In this document: positions 26,450 through 35,603 of the stretch, in pieces
Numbering within the stretch: the stretch's first letter is position 1
How the letters are laid out: every line of letters begins with the position of its first letter
Assembly: GCF_002006355.2 (NCBI RefSeq)
Contig: NZ_CP096980.1
Span: 3,348,001-3,412,000, forward strand
Direction: 5' to 3'
DNA from: Clostridium felsineum DSM 794
GTDB taxonomy: Bacteria; Bacillota; Clostridia; Clostridiales; Clostridiaceae
DNA length: 64,000 nucleotides
The notes under the pieces: generated by a model
Told to the model about the DNA's origin: nothing
The model's input: only the letters and a program-made list of their open reading frames with translations
The model's database searches: none
Translations under genes and position numbers: made by a program

Positions 26450-27637
26450 TTATATTTTCCCTATAACATTCTTTCCAAAGTCTCTGCACCTATTTAACCC
26501 ATCTTCACCTGGATTCCACAATTCCTTTATACCTTCATTTATTATCTCAAAACCAGCCTTACTTAATTCTTCTGTAATAACCTTTACACATTCACCACTC
26601 CAGCCATAACTACCAAAGGCCGCTGCCTTCTTTCCCTTAAATTCAAGTCCTTTAATCATTTCTAATATTGCTGCTGTTGAAGATAATATTCCTTTATTTA
26701 TTGTTGATGAGCCAACAAGTACTATTTTTGATTTAAATACTTCCGTAATAATATCATTTTTATCACTTTTAGATGAATTAAAAATCTTTATTGTAATATC
26801 TTTATTTAAACCTTTTATACCTTCTGCTATTCCTTCAGCCATCCTTCTCGTGCAGTTCCACATTGTATCATAAATTATAGTAATTTGATTTTCCTGATAA
26901 TCTTTTGCCCATTCCATATACTTATTAACTATTTGTAATGGGTTATCTCTCCATATTACACCGTGACTAGGGCAAATCATATTAACTGGCAAATTAAAAC
27001 CCACTACTTCTTCTATTTTCTTTACAACGAATTTACTAAATGGAGTTAAAATATTCGCATAATATTTTATTGCCTCCTGAAATAATTCTGCCTGATCAAC
27101 TTTATCGTTGTACATAAGCTCTGACGCATAATGCTGTCCAAAGGCATCATTACTAAATAGAATATTTTCACCAGACAAATATGTAAACATAGTATCCGGC
27201 CAATGAAGCATCTTTGCTTCTACAAATGTCAGTTTGTTCTTACCTATATCTAATGTATCTCCTGTTTTCACCTCTACAAAGTTCCAAACTTTATGGTAGT
27301 GTCCCTTTAGTATCTTAACTCCGCTTTTTGTGCAATAAATTGGTGTATTAGGTATTTCATTCATTAAATCTACAAGTGCACCACTATGATCGCTTTCAGA
27401 GTGATTCATAACTATATAATCAATTTTATTTAAATCGATTTCATTTTTTAGATTTGTTAAAAATTCTTTAGAAAAAGGTTTCCATACTGTATCCATAAGT
27501 ACAGTTTTTTCATCTCTAATCAGATATGAATTATATGAAGAGCCCTTATGTGTAGAGTATTCCTCTCCATGAAAGTTTCTTAACTCCCAATCTATTTTCC
27601 CAACCCAGGTAACTGTATCACTAATTTTAAATGACAT
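26450..27637 (-). CDS. fprA: Flavodiiron protein (A-type flavoprotein)
   Basis: About 395 residues from the ATG at 27637. N-terminal metallo-beta-lactamase-like diiron domain with the ligand motif NHSESDHSGAL, then HWPDTMFTYL and CPSHGVIW; C-terminal flavodoxin domain (ITIIYDTMWNCTRRMAEGIAEG, VLVGSSTINKGILSST, FGSYGWSGE). It reduces O2 to water or NO to N2O in anaerobes, with electrons from rubredoxin. AAGGA lies 9 nt before the chosen start; GTG at 27655 would abut the ScdA gene. It is preceded, within 18 bp, by the ScdA-type gene, so both serve the oxidative or nitrosative stress response. Confidence 0.92.
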   Translation of the reverse strand: MSFKISDTVTWVGKIDWELRNFHGEEYSTHKGSSYNSYLIRDEKTVLMDTVWKPFSKEFLTNLKNEIDLNKIDYIVMNHSESDHSGALVDLMNEIPNTPIYCTKSGVKILKGHYHKVWNFVEVKTGDTLDIGKNKLTFVEAKMLHWPDTMFTYLSGENILFSNDAFGQHYASELMYNDKVDQAELFQEAIKYYANILTPFSKFVVKKIEEVVGFNLPVNMICPSHGVIWRDNPLQIVNKYMEWAKDYQENQITIIYDTMWNCTRRMAEGIAEGIKGLNKDITIKIFNSSKSDKNDIITEVFKSKIVLVGSSTINKGILSSTAAILEMIKGLEFKGKKAAAFGSYGWSGECVKVITEELSKAGFEIINEGIKELWNPGEDGLNRCRDFGKNVIGKI

Positions 27638-27654
27638 GACCATCATTCCTTCCA

Positions 27655-28350
27655 CTATATGTTTTTAAATAAAATATTATTTTCAAGATGAATATGCTGA
27701 AATGTATTTTGCTCTAATTCCCCTAGTTTTCTATAGGTTAATTCAAAGGTTCTACAAGCATCCTTAGGGGCAATATAATGCTCTGTTACTTCCCTTAATT
27801 CTTTGATTATATCTCCTGCCCCTGTATGCTCTTTTTCAAGCTCATTTAAAAGATTTAGAACCCTTTCTCTACTATGATTAGTTTTCTCTACTTCATATTC
27901 TTTTATAAGTGGAAATAATAATTCTTCTTCTTTTACTAAATGTTCTTCAAGCTCTGTTCTTAAAGTGTTTATCAGCTTATGAACTTTAAAAAGTTCTTCG
28001 TGATTTTTACCATGTACTTTTAATATTTTAAATGCAAGTTCACTTATTCTAGGTAGTTCTTCCTTTAAATATGCATGGTGTGTACCTTCTATATAATCTA
28101 CGAGTTTGCTTGGCTTTTCCTTAGCCCAATCTGTAAACTCCTCATTCTTTTCTTGAAACTCTTTATATCTTTCATTTAACAAAGTTAATATTTTATTTTC
28201 ATCAAGCTTTTGCTCTTTTATAGCTTCCTTTAATGGCCTATTTCCCCCACAACAAAAATCTATTCTATACTCTAAGAACAAATTACTTGCCCCTGGAAAG
28301 ACAGTAACAATATCACCTATTTTATCTGATGTCTTAAAATTACTAACCAT
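27655..28350 (-). CDS. scdA: ScdA/RIC-type iron-sulfur cluster repair di-iron protein
   Basis: 231 residues. N-terminal ScdA domain with the YRIDFCCGGNRPLKEA motif (two adjacent Cys at about 33-34), followed by a hemerythrin-like bundle with metal-binding His and Glu: THHAYLKEELPRI, HGKNHEEL, EEHLVKEEELLFP, EKEHTGAG and HIHLENNILF. These proteins repair Fe-S clusters damaged by NO or peroxide. It lies directly upstream of fprA in one operon. The upstream region has no recognisable operator. Confidence 0.9.
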   Translation of the reverse strand: MVSNFKTSDKIGDIVTVFPGASNLFLEYRIDFCCGGNRPLKEAIKEQKLDENKILTLLNERYKEFQEKNEEFTDWAKEKPSKLVDYIEGTHHAYLKEELPRISELAFKILKVHGKNHEELFKVHKLINTLRTELEEHLVKEEELLFPLIKEYEVEKTNHSRERVLNLLNELEKEHTGAGDIIKELREVTEHYIAPKDACRTFELTYRKLGELEQNTFQHIHLENNILFKNI

Positions 28351-28560
28351 AACGCTCCTCCTAATAATCCCTTTATTTTTTCAACTTAAAAATTATGTGT
28401 TTGTGAACTATTTTCTTATTTATTTTAGGATATAGCTGCAAATCTTCTTTAATAGTTTTATTATTCTCTTACCGTATTTTAAAAATTCATTTATATCACT
28501 TAAAATCTTATTCTTATAATTATTAAACTGTAAATACATGATCTAATTTTAGGCATAAAT

Positions 28561-28600
28561 AATCCCTCCAAAGTAGACATAAGACTACTTTGGAGGGATT
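28561..28600. terminator. Terminator of the small membrane-protein gene
   Basis: Perfect 16-bp stem AATCCCTCCAAAGTAG / CTACTTTGGAGGGATT with an 8-nt loop; short T stretches on both sides, so it may act in both directions. Confidence 0.8.
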
Positions 28601-28632
28601 ATATTATACATTACCGCTGTTTTTTATATGAA

Positions 28633-28845
28633 TTATTTCTTCTTCATATACACGAGCTGAATTATAACTACAATAACAAAAGCTATAATACCTACAAAAC
28701 ACAATACTGAAAACAAAACAAATCTTCCTAAATCTTCAATTGCTAGCAAGCCTGTTTGAGTCGATAAATTTTTCATAATAGCTAATGACAAGAAAAATAC
28801 AATCCATATCACATCAAGTGTATAAAATATTACAAACTTTCTCAC
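28633..28845 (-). CDS. Small membrane protein, two helices
   Basis: 70 residues, two hydrophobic segments (residues about 4-22 and 42-66), ending with MKKK. No family is recognised. It follows the large lipase-like gene by 35 bp on the same strand and may share its transcript; it has its own terminator. Possibly an accessory or immunity-like factor, but there is no evidence beyond position. Confidence 0.6.
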   Translation of the reverse strand: MRKFVIFYTLDVIWIVFFLSLAIMKNLSTQTGLLAIEDLGRFVLFSVLCFVGIIAFVIVVIIQLVYMKKK

Positions 28846-28879
28846 TGCACTATCCCCTTTTCAGTGCTTTAGTTCTCCT

Positions 28880-31600
28880 CTAATTAAAAGAACTGGCATA
28901 AGTATGCGTAGACAATAAATAGTAGGATTCAGTATAGTGTGGATTTGCTATACCTCCTAAGCCTGACCTTATAATAGCAATTTTGGCATCTTCGTATCTT
29001 TTAGCTGTATTAAGCTCCACTGCAAACCTTGCAGCATCTATTTTATTTGCCATAAATGCTGATAACACCTGCATAAAATATTCTGGCTGCTGACAAACTG
29101 TAAAATCCCAGCCAGCGCACAAGAATCCATTATACCTAGTAATAGTACAATATGGCAGTGCATTATCGGGTATCTTCGCTATAGCATTCTCTCGACTTTC
29201 CTTAGAGGTTCCATAATTTCTTATAGTCATATCATTTAAAGAACCTGTATACTCATAAGCTTCATTTCTATTATTCATAATATCAGATAATTTTTTAATA
29301 GTATTATCCATACCTATTGCATCATTATTGTAATCTACTATTCCAAACTCATTTTTACAACCGGTTAAATTCTCCCATTCTTTTTCGTAATTTTTTGCTA
29401 TACTAGTAGAAACAGATTTTCCATAATGAGTAAACTTCCATGCAGTCATTGGCAGATATGGTACAAGATCATCTGTATTTAATATATTATATATTCCTAC
29501 ATAACTGCCAGCATCAGAAGCAGTCGTTGTATTTGGAGCCGCAAAAGTATATGTATACACATTTTTAGACTCCTTTTCTAATCTTGCACCAATAATATTA
29601 GCTATTGCAGCTCCCCTTGAATGTCCCATTACCCAATATGCTGTATCTACTGATTTGTCCGTATATCCAAGATTTTCATATTGTTCTAAACATCTAAGTA
29701 TTCTGGTTGCAGCCACATCAAAACCTTTATGGTTATCTTCAACCGTCCAATCAGGATATTTATAATAATCATCAGTGGTTCCTATATCAAAATTACTTGA
29801 CCACTCCTGAATTGTTCCATTTGTACCTCTTACAATTACAGCAATAACTTCTTTCGTTTGTCCATTATATGAAACTTTTCTATGTCCAATATATGCTTCA
29901 GATAAATCTGCGTCACTATACATATCAGCTAAATTATAATCGTGCACATCATAAATACCATTATCATTCATGTATGCTTTTATATCCATACCTGAGTAAT
30001 TATCTCCATTATATACAACTGAAGAGTAAAGAGATGATATTGTTCCTATATTTCTTGAGTATGAACTATTACTTTGAAAGAAATCCCTATAATCCATTGT
30101 ATATGAAACCTTAGAATCAGCATAATCTGTATGTAATGTCCCTGAAGATGAATTGTCTAAAGGATTTGAATCAACATTATCATTTTTTCCATCATAATCA
30201 GTGTCTGGTAAAACAGGATTCGATTTATACTGGTATACCTCAATGCTTGTCTTACCTGAATAATAATCTTTAGGAACACCATTCACTTGAAGAAGCCCCT
30301 CAATCGCTGGAGTTAAATTCTCCTCAACCGGTGCTCCAAGTTCATCATAATCACTAACTCCATCTCCATCTGAATCTGTACCGCTGGTTGGAGAAACTGG
30401 TCCTTTCAGCTTAACATATTGATAATCACTTAATAAAACCCAAGTACCATCATCTACAGCTAATTTACTTGTATTGTCATTTGAATTTATAGCTGTATCT
30501 TTTTTTATACCTTGTAAACTAAACTTAGTTTTTGCATGATTCTTTACTTTTTCTAAAGGATTCATACCCAAATTATCCAAAAATTGTTCACTATCAAGTA
30601 CAAAATATACACCTTCGCCAGAAATATCTGTACACAAAGACTTATTCTTCTTATCTATAGTTGTAATTAAAGGAATGAACCTATTGCCTTTATACTGATA
30701 AATAGCAAGCTTATTTAAATTCGATACATCATTATTAGCTAAAAACTTACCGCAAGAAAAACTAAGCTTTAATTCACTATCTTTGTTTAATAAAGTTTCT
30801 AGTTTAATTGGTTTGCCAATAACAGCACGATTTTTACTGAGCACATCATTATTATACTCGTCCAAAAATACTTCATTATCAAGTACCTTGGCTAAAGCTC
30901 CCGATAAAGCTGGTACACATAAATTACTATTGTCTTTTAATGAATCTGCAATTCTGTTACTACTTAAATTTTGTTTGATTTTTCGCTCACTATCCTTCGT
31001 AACACCGTCAGAGCAAGCTTTTAATGGATTTAATCCCAAACGAACTTCATCTCCATCTGAAATACCATCACCATCAGTATCACTTAATAATGGTGAAGTA
31101 TGGTATTTCTTAACTTCATCTCCATCCGAAAGACCGTCTCCATCAGTATCCTTCTTTGTGCAGTCTGTTCCTAGTTTTATCTCCTCTAAATTACTAAGTC
31201 CATCACCATCAGTATCCTCTGCCCCATCGTTTATACCATTTCCATCTGTGTCCTTCTTTAATGGATTTAGGTTAAGTTTTATTTCTATATAGTCACTTAT
31301 GCCATCACTATCAGTATCTGACTTATTGGGATTTGTTCCATAGATTTTTTCAAGTGCATCTGAAAGTCCATCATGATCTGAGTCCTTAGTAGTATCATAT
31401 GTATCTTGCTTTTGCATAGTATTATTTGTGGTGCTTATTTTAGAATTTTCCGAATTTTTATTGTCAGCAGAAAATTTTTCTTTATAGCTTTTCTTACTTT
31501 TTTCTGCCTTTACTGGTATAGTAGCAATAGATGAAGCTACCATAAACATAATCATTAATAAGGAAAAAAATTGTTTAGTACTTTTTTGCTTTTTCCTCAT
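28880..31600 (-). CDS. Large secreted protein: calcium-binding thrombospondin type 3-like repeats with class 3 lipase domain
   Basis: 906 residues. Signal peptide at about 1-32. From about 72 to 195 a run of Asp-rich calcium repeats (DSDHDGLSDALEKIYGTNP, DTDGDGLSDGDEV and similar), two more near 407 (DSDGDGVSDYDE) and 467 (PDTDYDGKND). The C-terminal part, from about 490, contains a class 3 lipase pattern with nucleophile elbow YWVMGHSRGAAIANIIG (Ser near 670), preceded by KEVIAVIVRGTNG and followed by DDLVPYLPMTAWKF. It would be an extracellular Ca-stabilised lipase or esterase acting at the cell surface. AAGGGGG ribosome site. Substrate unknown. Confidence 0.8.
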   Translation of the reverse strand: MRKKQKSTKQFFSLLMIMFMVASSIATIPVKAEKSKKSYKEKFSADNKNSENSKISTTNNTMQKQDTYDTTKDSDHDGLSDALEKIYGTNPNKSDTDSDGISDYIEIKLNLNPLKKDTDGNGINDGAEDTDGDGLSNLEEIKLGTDCTKKDTDGDGLSDGDEVKKYHTSPLLSDTDGDGISDGDEVRLGLNPLKACSDGVTKDSERKIKQNLSSNRIADSLKDNSNLCVPALSGALAKVLDNEVFLDEYNNDVLSKNRAVIGKPIKLETLLNKDSELKLSFSCGKFLANNDVSNLNKLAIYQYKGNRFIPLITTIDKKNKSLCTDISGEGVYFVLDSEQFLDNLGMNPLEKVKNHAKTKFSLQGIKKDTAINSNDNTSKLAVDDGTWVLLSDYQYVKLKGPVSPTSGTDSDGDGVSDYDELGAPVEENLTPAIEGLLQVNGVPKDYYSGKTSIEVYQYKSNPVLPDTDYDGKNDNVDSNPLDNSSSGTLHTDYADSKVSYTMDYRDFFQSNSSYSRNIGTISSLYSSVVYNGDNYSGMDIKAYMNDNGIYDVHDYNLADMYSDADLSEAYIGHRKVSYNGQTKEVIAVIVRGTNGTIQEWSSNFDIGTTDDYYKYPDWTVEDNHKGFDVAATRILRCLEQYENLGYTDKSVDTAYWVMGHSRGAAIANIIGARLEKESKNVYTYTFAAPNTTTASDAGSYVGIYNILNTDDLVPYLPMTAWKFTHYGKSVSTSIAKNYEKEWENLTGCKNEFGIVDYNNDAIGMDNTIKKLSDIMNNRNEAYEYTGSLNDMTIRNYGTSKESRENAIAKIPDNALPYCTITRYNGFLCAGWDFTVCQQPEYFMQVLSAFMANKIDAARFAVELNTAKRYEDAKIAIIRSGLGGIANPHYTESYYLLSTHTYASSFN

Positions 31601-31836
31601 AGATGATCCCCCTTTTATTTATCCTTTTTTACATTATTTTGTATATATTAACACATTATCACATATTATGATTATTGGCAACAAATTTTCATACTTGTTT
31701 AAAGGATAAAAAATCAGGGATTTAGCTTTTTAATCTCTGAAGATTTTAAATATCATGTTGATTAAGTTTTCTTGAAATTTAGGATTATAATTAATAAAAA
31801 ATAGGCAGTAAAATTTAATTTACCACCATATTATTG

Positions 31837-32412
31837 CTATTCCTTATAATTAAGATTTGTATTGATCCACACAATTATTTTATATATTCTATTGAGATTA
31901 GATGTGGTGAATTCTTCTTGTTTCAATATATCCTTGTCACTTTTTCCTAAAGCCACATTTACTTTAAACTGATTATTGTCTGAACTTATAGTAATTCTTC
32001 CAGCATAAACGGACGATTCTTTTTTCTTTCTTAAAGAAGTTTCATATTTGTTGGTATGATATATATTAATACTTTTTAAAATATTTAAGTTCTCATCTTC
32101 ATTATTACATTCCGTCAAAAACTCATCTGGTAGATTATCTATTATAATCTGCATCATAATATCTACATTACTACACTGCACATCAAAGTTTAAATTTCTA
32201 ATTTCCTCATCTATTTGGCATATTTTACTTATTCTATTCTTAACTTTATCATCTATGCTTTTTAATTTATTTTCCATATCCTTTAAATTATCCTTTATAG
32301 CTGTTATATTTCCTTTCAAATTACTTCTTTCTTTAATTATTTCTTTTAGTTCTTCAACTTCTCTTTTTTCATCTGCTAAAATCATTGTGAAGCGGTGTTT
32401 TGCATCTTCCAT
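31837..32412 (-). CDS. Hypothetical coiled-coil protein
   Basis: 191 residues. Residues about 10-75 form a long charged helix (EEIREV type heptads, EELKEIIKERSNLKGNITAIKDNLKDMENKLKSIDDKV), followed by a compact mixed domain. No known family recognised. GGAGGG precedes the ATG. Isolated between the secreted lipase-like gene and a plus-strand gene. Confidence 0.6.
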   Translation of the reverse strand: MEDAKHRFTMILADEKREVEELKEIIKERSNLKGNITAIKDNLKDMENKLKSIDDKVKNRISKICQIDEEIRNLNFDVQCSNVDIMMQIIIDNLPDEFLTECNNEDENLNILKSINIYHTNKYETSLRKKKESSVYAGRITISSDNNQFKVNVALGKSDKDILKQEEFTTSNLNRIYKIIVWINTNLNYKE

Positions 32413-32846
32413 ATACCCTCCATGATATAATAGGTTATATGAAATTTATATTACAATTTTATATAAGTTATTACATTTGTTTTCATATATTATTCAACTG
32501 TAATTAGCTCCTTATCCTAATGTAGATAAACTCTTAAAACACACAAAAACTGCACATATAATTAAGACTTTACTTAAAATAATGTTGGATTTGCATTTTT
32601 ACTGTTTAAATCGAATAAATAGATTTCAATTCAATTATTATTTATTATAAAAATCAAACAACAAAATTTTTCAACCATTATATCATATATGTAATTCAAG
32701 TATTTTACATTTAATTGCCACAGGTTGTCCTACTTAAATAATTACAACAGAGAGCATTTAAATACAGTATTTTACATTTATTCTAATAAGTTGTATGCTT
32801 TATTCATATTCAAAACATATTTTATCAAATTTAGGGGGGGATTAAA
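32413..32846 (+). promoter_or_regulatory. 434-bp upstream region with a 15-nt direct repeat
   Basis: No gene is seen here. The motif AGTATTTTACATTTA occurs twice, starting near 32699 and 32766, 67 bp apart, upstream of the secreted peptidoglycan-binding gene. Both copies may be regulator or promoter elements; nothing else in the stretch is recognisable. Confidence 0.4.
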
Positions 32847-33272
32847 ATGAAAAGCTTAAAATTAAAAGCTTTATCTTTAGGCATTGTTTCTACTATATTA
32901 TTTTCTTCTAGTGTTTTTGCATCTACTAATAATACTAAAATACAGATAAATAAATCTGATATTACTACATCTCAAAAAGTTCTTGTTAAAAACACTACAG
33001 CGTCAAAACCTCGCAGTTCCTGGGATAGTAGAAATGCTTCTGAAATACTTGGCAGTGGTGGATATATTGAATTGGGTGATGAAGGAACCGCTGTTCTACA
33101 AGTTCAATATCGTCTACAATCTGCTGGTTTTTTACCTCTTATTTATACTAGTGTTGATGGTATATTTGGACAAGAAACATACAATGCTGTTAGAAATTTT
33201 CAATCACATTATGGTTTAAAGGTTGACGGTATTGTTGGCTGGGGAACATGGAATGAATTATTAAAACATTAA
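32847..33272 (+). CDS. Secreted peptidoglycan-binding domain protein
   Basis: 141 residues. Signal peptide at 1-25 (LSLGIVSTILFSSSVFAS), a Ser/Lys/Asn linker to about 65, then a PG_binding_1 domain: LGDEGTAVLQVQYRLQSAGF, DGIFGQETYNAVRNFQSHYGLKVDGIVGWGTWNELL. It has no hydrolase domain, so it probably only binds wall. The start has a strong GGGGGGG ribosome site 6 nt upstream. Confidence 0.85.
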   Translation: MKSLKLKALSLGIVSTILFSSSVFASTNNTKIQINKSDITTSQKVLVKNTTASKPRSSWDSRNASEILGSGGYIELGDEGTAVLQVQYRLQSAGFLPLIYTSVDGIFGQETYNAVRNFQSHYGLKVDGIVGWGTWNELLKH

Positions 33273-33315
33273 AGTTTGTGTACTATAAATTTATATAATC
33301 TAAAAATCCAAATGA

Positions 33316-33371
33316 AGAGAGTGTCGCAAAATGATTAAAATTAATCAAAATTTAATCATGAGCGATGCTCT
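33316..33371 (+). terminator. Terminator of the peptidoglycan-binding gene
   Basis: Outer arms TCGC / GCGA with flanking AGAG / CTCT and inner arms ATGATTAAA / TTTAATCAT, followed by eight T on the plus strand. Confidence 0.7.
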
Positions 33372-33481
33372 TTTTTTATTTAAGCTATAAAATTGCCCAA
33401 TATTTTAAATAATACATCAATTATTTGAATTTCCATAAGATTTTGGCGCACTAAAATAAACCTAACTATATTGTTCCATAA

Positions 33482-35092
33482 TTAGGAAATGGATTTTAAT
33501 TCATGAAGATATTTTTGGGTTCTTCCATTTTGGATTTTTGAATGTAATTTGTTAATGTTATATCCAAAACAAAGCAAAATAAATTCAGTTTTAACACTAC
33601 TTTTTCCACGTGTTAAAAATCTTTTAAATTCATAGTCACTTTTTAAAACTCCAAATGCTCCTTCAACTTGAATAGATCTGTTCATTCTTAATTTAGTTCC
33701 TAACTCAGTTATAATATTGTTGTAGGATACTTTACGCTTTTCAATAAAAGTCTTTGAAACTTGCATTTTTCGGTTCTTCTTTGCTCTTGTGCACTTTGAT
33801 TTCAAAGTGCAGTTATCACAGTTTTCACATTCATAAACAGTAACCTCAGATGTATAGCCACTTGCAGATTTTCTATGAATAATATATGATGGGACTAATT
33901 TTCTATCACTTTGGCAAGTATATGTATAAGTTTTAGCATGATATTTCATATTCTCACGTTTACTTATATCATTTTTAAAACTTCTTTTTTTCCACTTCTC
34001 ATAAGTTTGAGGTTTTATATATGGAACTTGATTATTGGATTCTAAAAACAAATAGTTCTCTTCACTTTCATAACCAGAATCTGCAACTACATTAACATAC
34101 TTGTGACCAATCTTTTCTTGCATATTGGTGATCATTGGTATTAATGTTGCTATATCATTTCTATCATCAAATATTCCGACACCAGTTATATATTCACTAT
34201 CAACCGCTATTTGTACATTATAAGCAGGCTTTAATTGACCATTCCTCATATGATCATCTTTCATATGCATGAAAGTTGCATCTGTATCAGTTTTAGAGTA
34301 GCTATTTCTTTTGGAAAATATTTTTTTACTTAAATTATATTTTTCTTGTCTTTCTTTATATTGTGATAGTTGTTCTACCCATTTTTGAATTGCAGTTTTT
34401 CTTTTTCCGATTCCATGAACAAACTTTATATTTCTTTTGTCTTTTTCAAATAAAAGCCATTTGAGAATTTTGTTTATATCATCTATCAAAGTTTCTTTTT
34501 CAATAGTAAACCCTTTTAAGTTTTCAAGATTAATAGTTTCAACAAGCGCAGCAATTTTATCAAACATCTTGCCTTCATTTTTATAAATAACTTTCTTCCA
34601 AACAAAAGTGTATCGATTAGCATTTGCCTCAATTTTAGTACCATCGATAAATACATTTTCAAATAATAGTTCTTTTTCATTAGCCAAATAGTTAACTTGT
34701 TGATAAAATAAATCTTCAATCACTTCATTTGAAAGATATTTTTTCCTAAATCTACTTATAGTAGCGTGATCAGGTGCTTTAAAGCCTTGAAGTAGCCACT
34801 TAAAATTTATATCTCTTTTGCATGCTTTTTCTATTTTTCTACTTGAATAAATATTTTGAGAATAAGCATAGGATATTATTTTGAACATGATTTTTGGTTC
34901 GACTGCTGATTTTCTTCCAACGGAAGAATACGCCTTGTACAATTTTTTATAATTTAATCCCTCCAATAAATAGCTTAGCAAACGAACAGAATCATCTTCT
35001 GGTATTAAGTTTTCCAAATTTAATGGTAATATAAGTTGCAAATTATCATTAAATTGATTATAATTTTTTGTGTGTAATTTAGTTACAGGCAT
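33482..35092 (-). mobile_element. IS1182 family transposase gene
   Basis: 536 residues. N-terminal DUF772-type domain (YKAYSSVGRKSAVEPKIMFKIISYAYSQNIYSSRKIEKAC, DHATISRFRKKYL), then DDE signature pieces FIDGTKIEANANRYTFVW, VVADSGYESEENYLFLE and ECENCDNCTLKSKCTRAKK with its Cys cluster, and VEGAFGVLKSDYEFKRFLTRG containing the last Glu. No stops or shifts: the gene is intact. I could not find matching terminal inverted repeats, so element ends are not placed. It is inserted at a site next to IS256 relics. Confidence 0.88.
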
Positions 35093-35099
35093 AATTTAA

Positions 35100-35210
35100 T
35101 TATACAATCAATGTGAGTTCTTCGGAACTCACATTTTTCATAACACAGCATTCCAATATAAATTCTTTAAAACCTTCATCAAAAGTTTTATCATTTACTT
35201 TAGTTTTCAT
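35100..35210 (-). other. Short ORF of unknown origin at the IS1182/IS256 junction
   Basis: 36 codons: MKTKVNDKTFDEGFKEFILE, then CCVMKNVSSEELTLIV and stop. It may be the N-terminal scrap of another transposase. Its tail contains the hairpin at 35110. No ribosome site is obvious, so it is probably not a gene. Confidence 0.3.
35110..35135 (+). terminator. UUCG-tetraloop hairpin beside the IS1182 gene
   Basis: Perfect 11-bp stem AATGTGAGTTC / GAACTCACATT closed by TTCG, with TTT after it on the plus strand. The C(UUCG)G tetraloop is unusually stable. It may insulate the transposase gene from transcription entering from its far side. Confidence 0.6.
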
Positions 35211-35265
35211 ATTTATTTTCTTCAATATTAATCACTTCCACGCACCTATAGATGCGAGTAGCTTT

Positions 35266-35505
35266 TTATTCAGTAAGTCGTCCTTCATACATAATGGATA
35301 ATTCACCATACACTTTACCCCAATCTCTTAGTGGTAAACGCCACTCTTTTGTGGCTTCAAAAGTAGCAAGGTACAAAGTTTTTAAAAGTGATGTATCGCT
35401 TGGAAATACAGTCCTTTGTCTATTTAATCTACGGTATGTACTGTTGAGACTTTCGATTGCATTTGTAGTATAAATATCTTTTTTTCTTGCCCTAATAAAA
35501 GGCTC
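35266..35505 (-). pseudogene. C-terminal remnant of an IS256 family (mutator-type) transposase
   Basis: About 79 codons: EPFIRARKKDIYTTNAIESL, NSTYRRLNRQRTVFPSD, TSLLKTLYLATFEATKEW and RLPLRDWGKVYGELSIMYEG, then a stop. This is the conserved end of IS256-type transposases. The first three quarters of the gene are gone; an in-frame TAG lies just upstream. The IS1182 element lies next to it, so successive insertions probably removed the rest. The 35506-35603 stretch upstream has no gene. Confidence 0.85.
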
Positions 35506-35603
35506 CTATGATTTTTATTTTACTATAGAAAGCCTTACTATTTTTATTTACAGACTTTTCTTCACACGCTCCCCTTTTTATTTATATATAGAAGAAAATG
35601 GGT

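Noticed and set aside
33273..35265. Terminal inverted repeats of the IS1182 element
   Set aside because: Several hairpins lie near both sides (33316-33371, 35110-35135), but I found no pair of matching ends, so no element boundaries were set.
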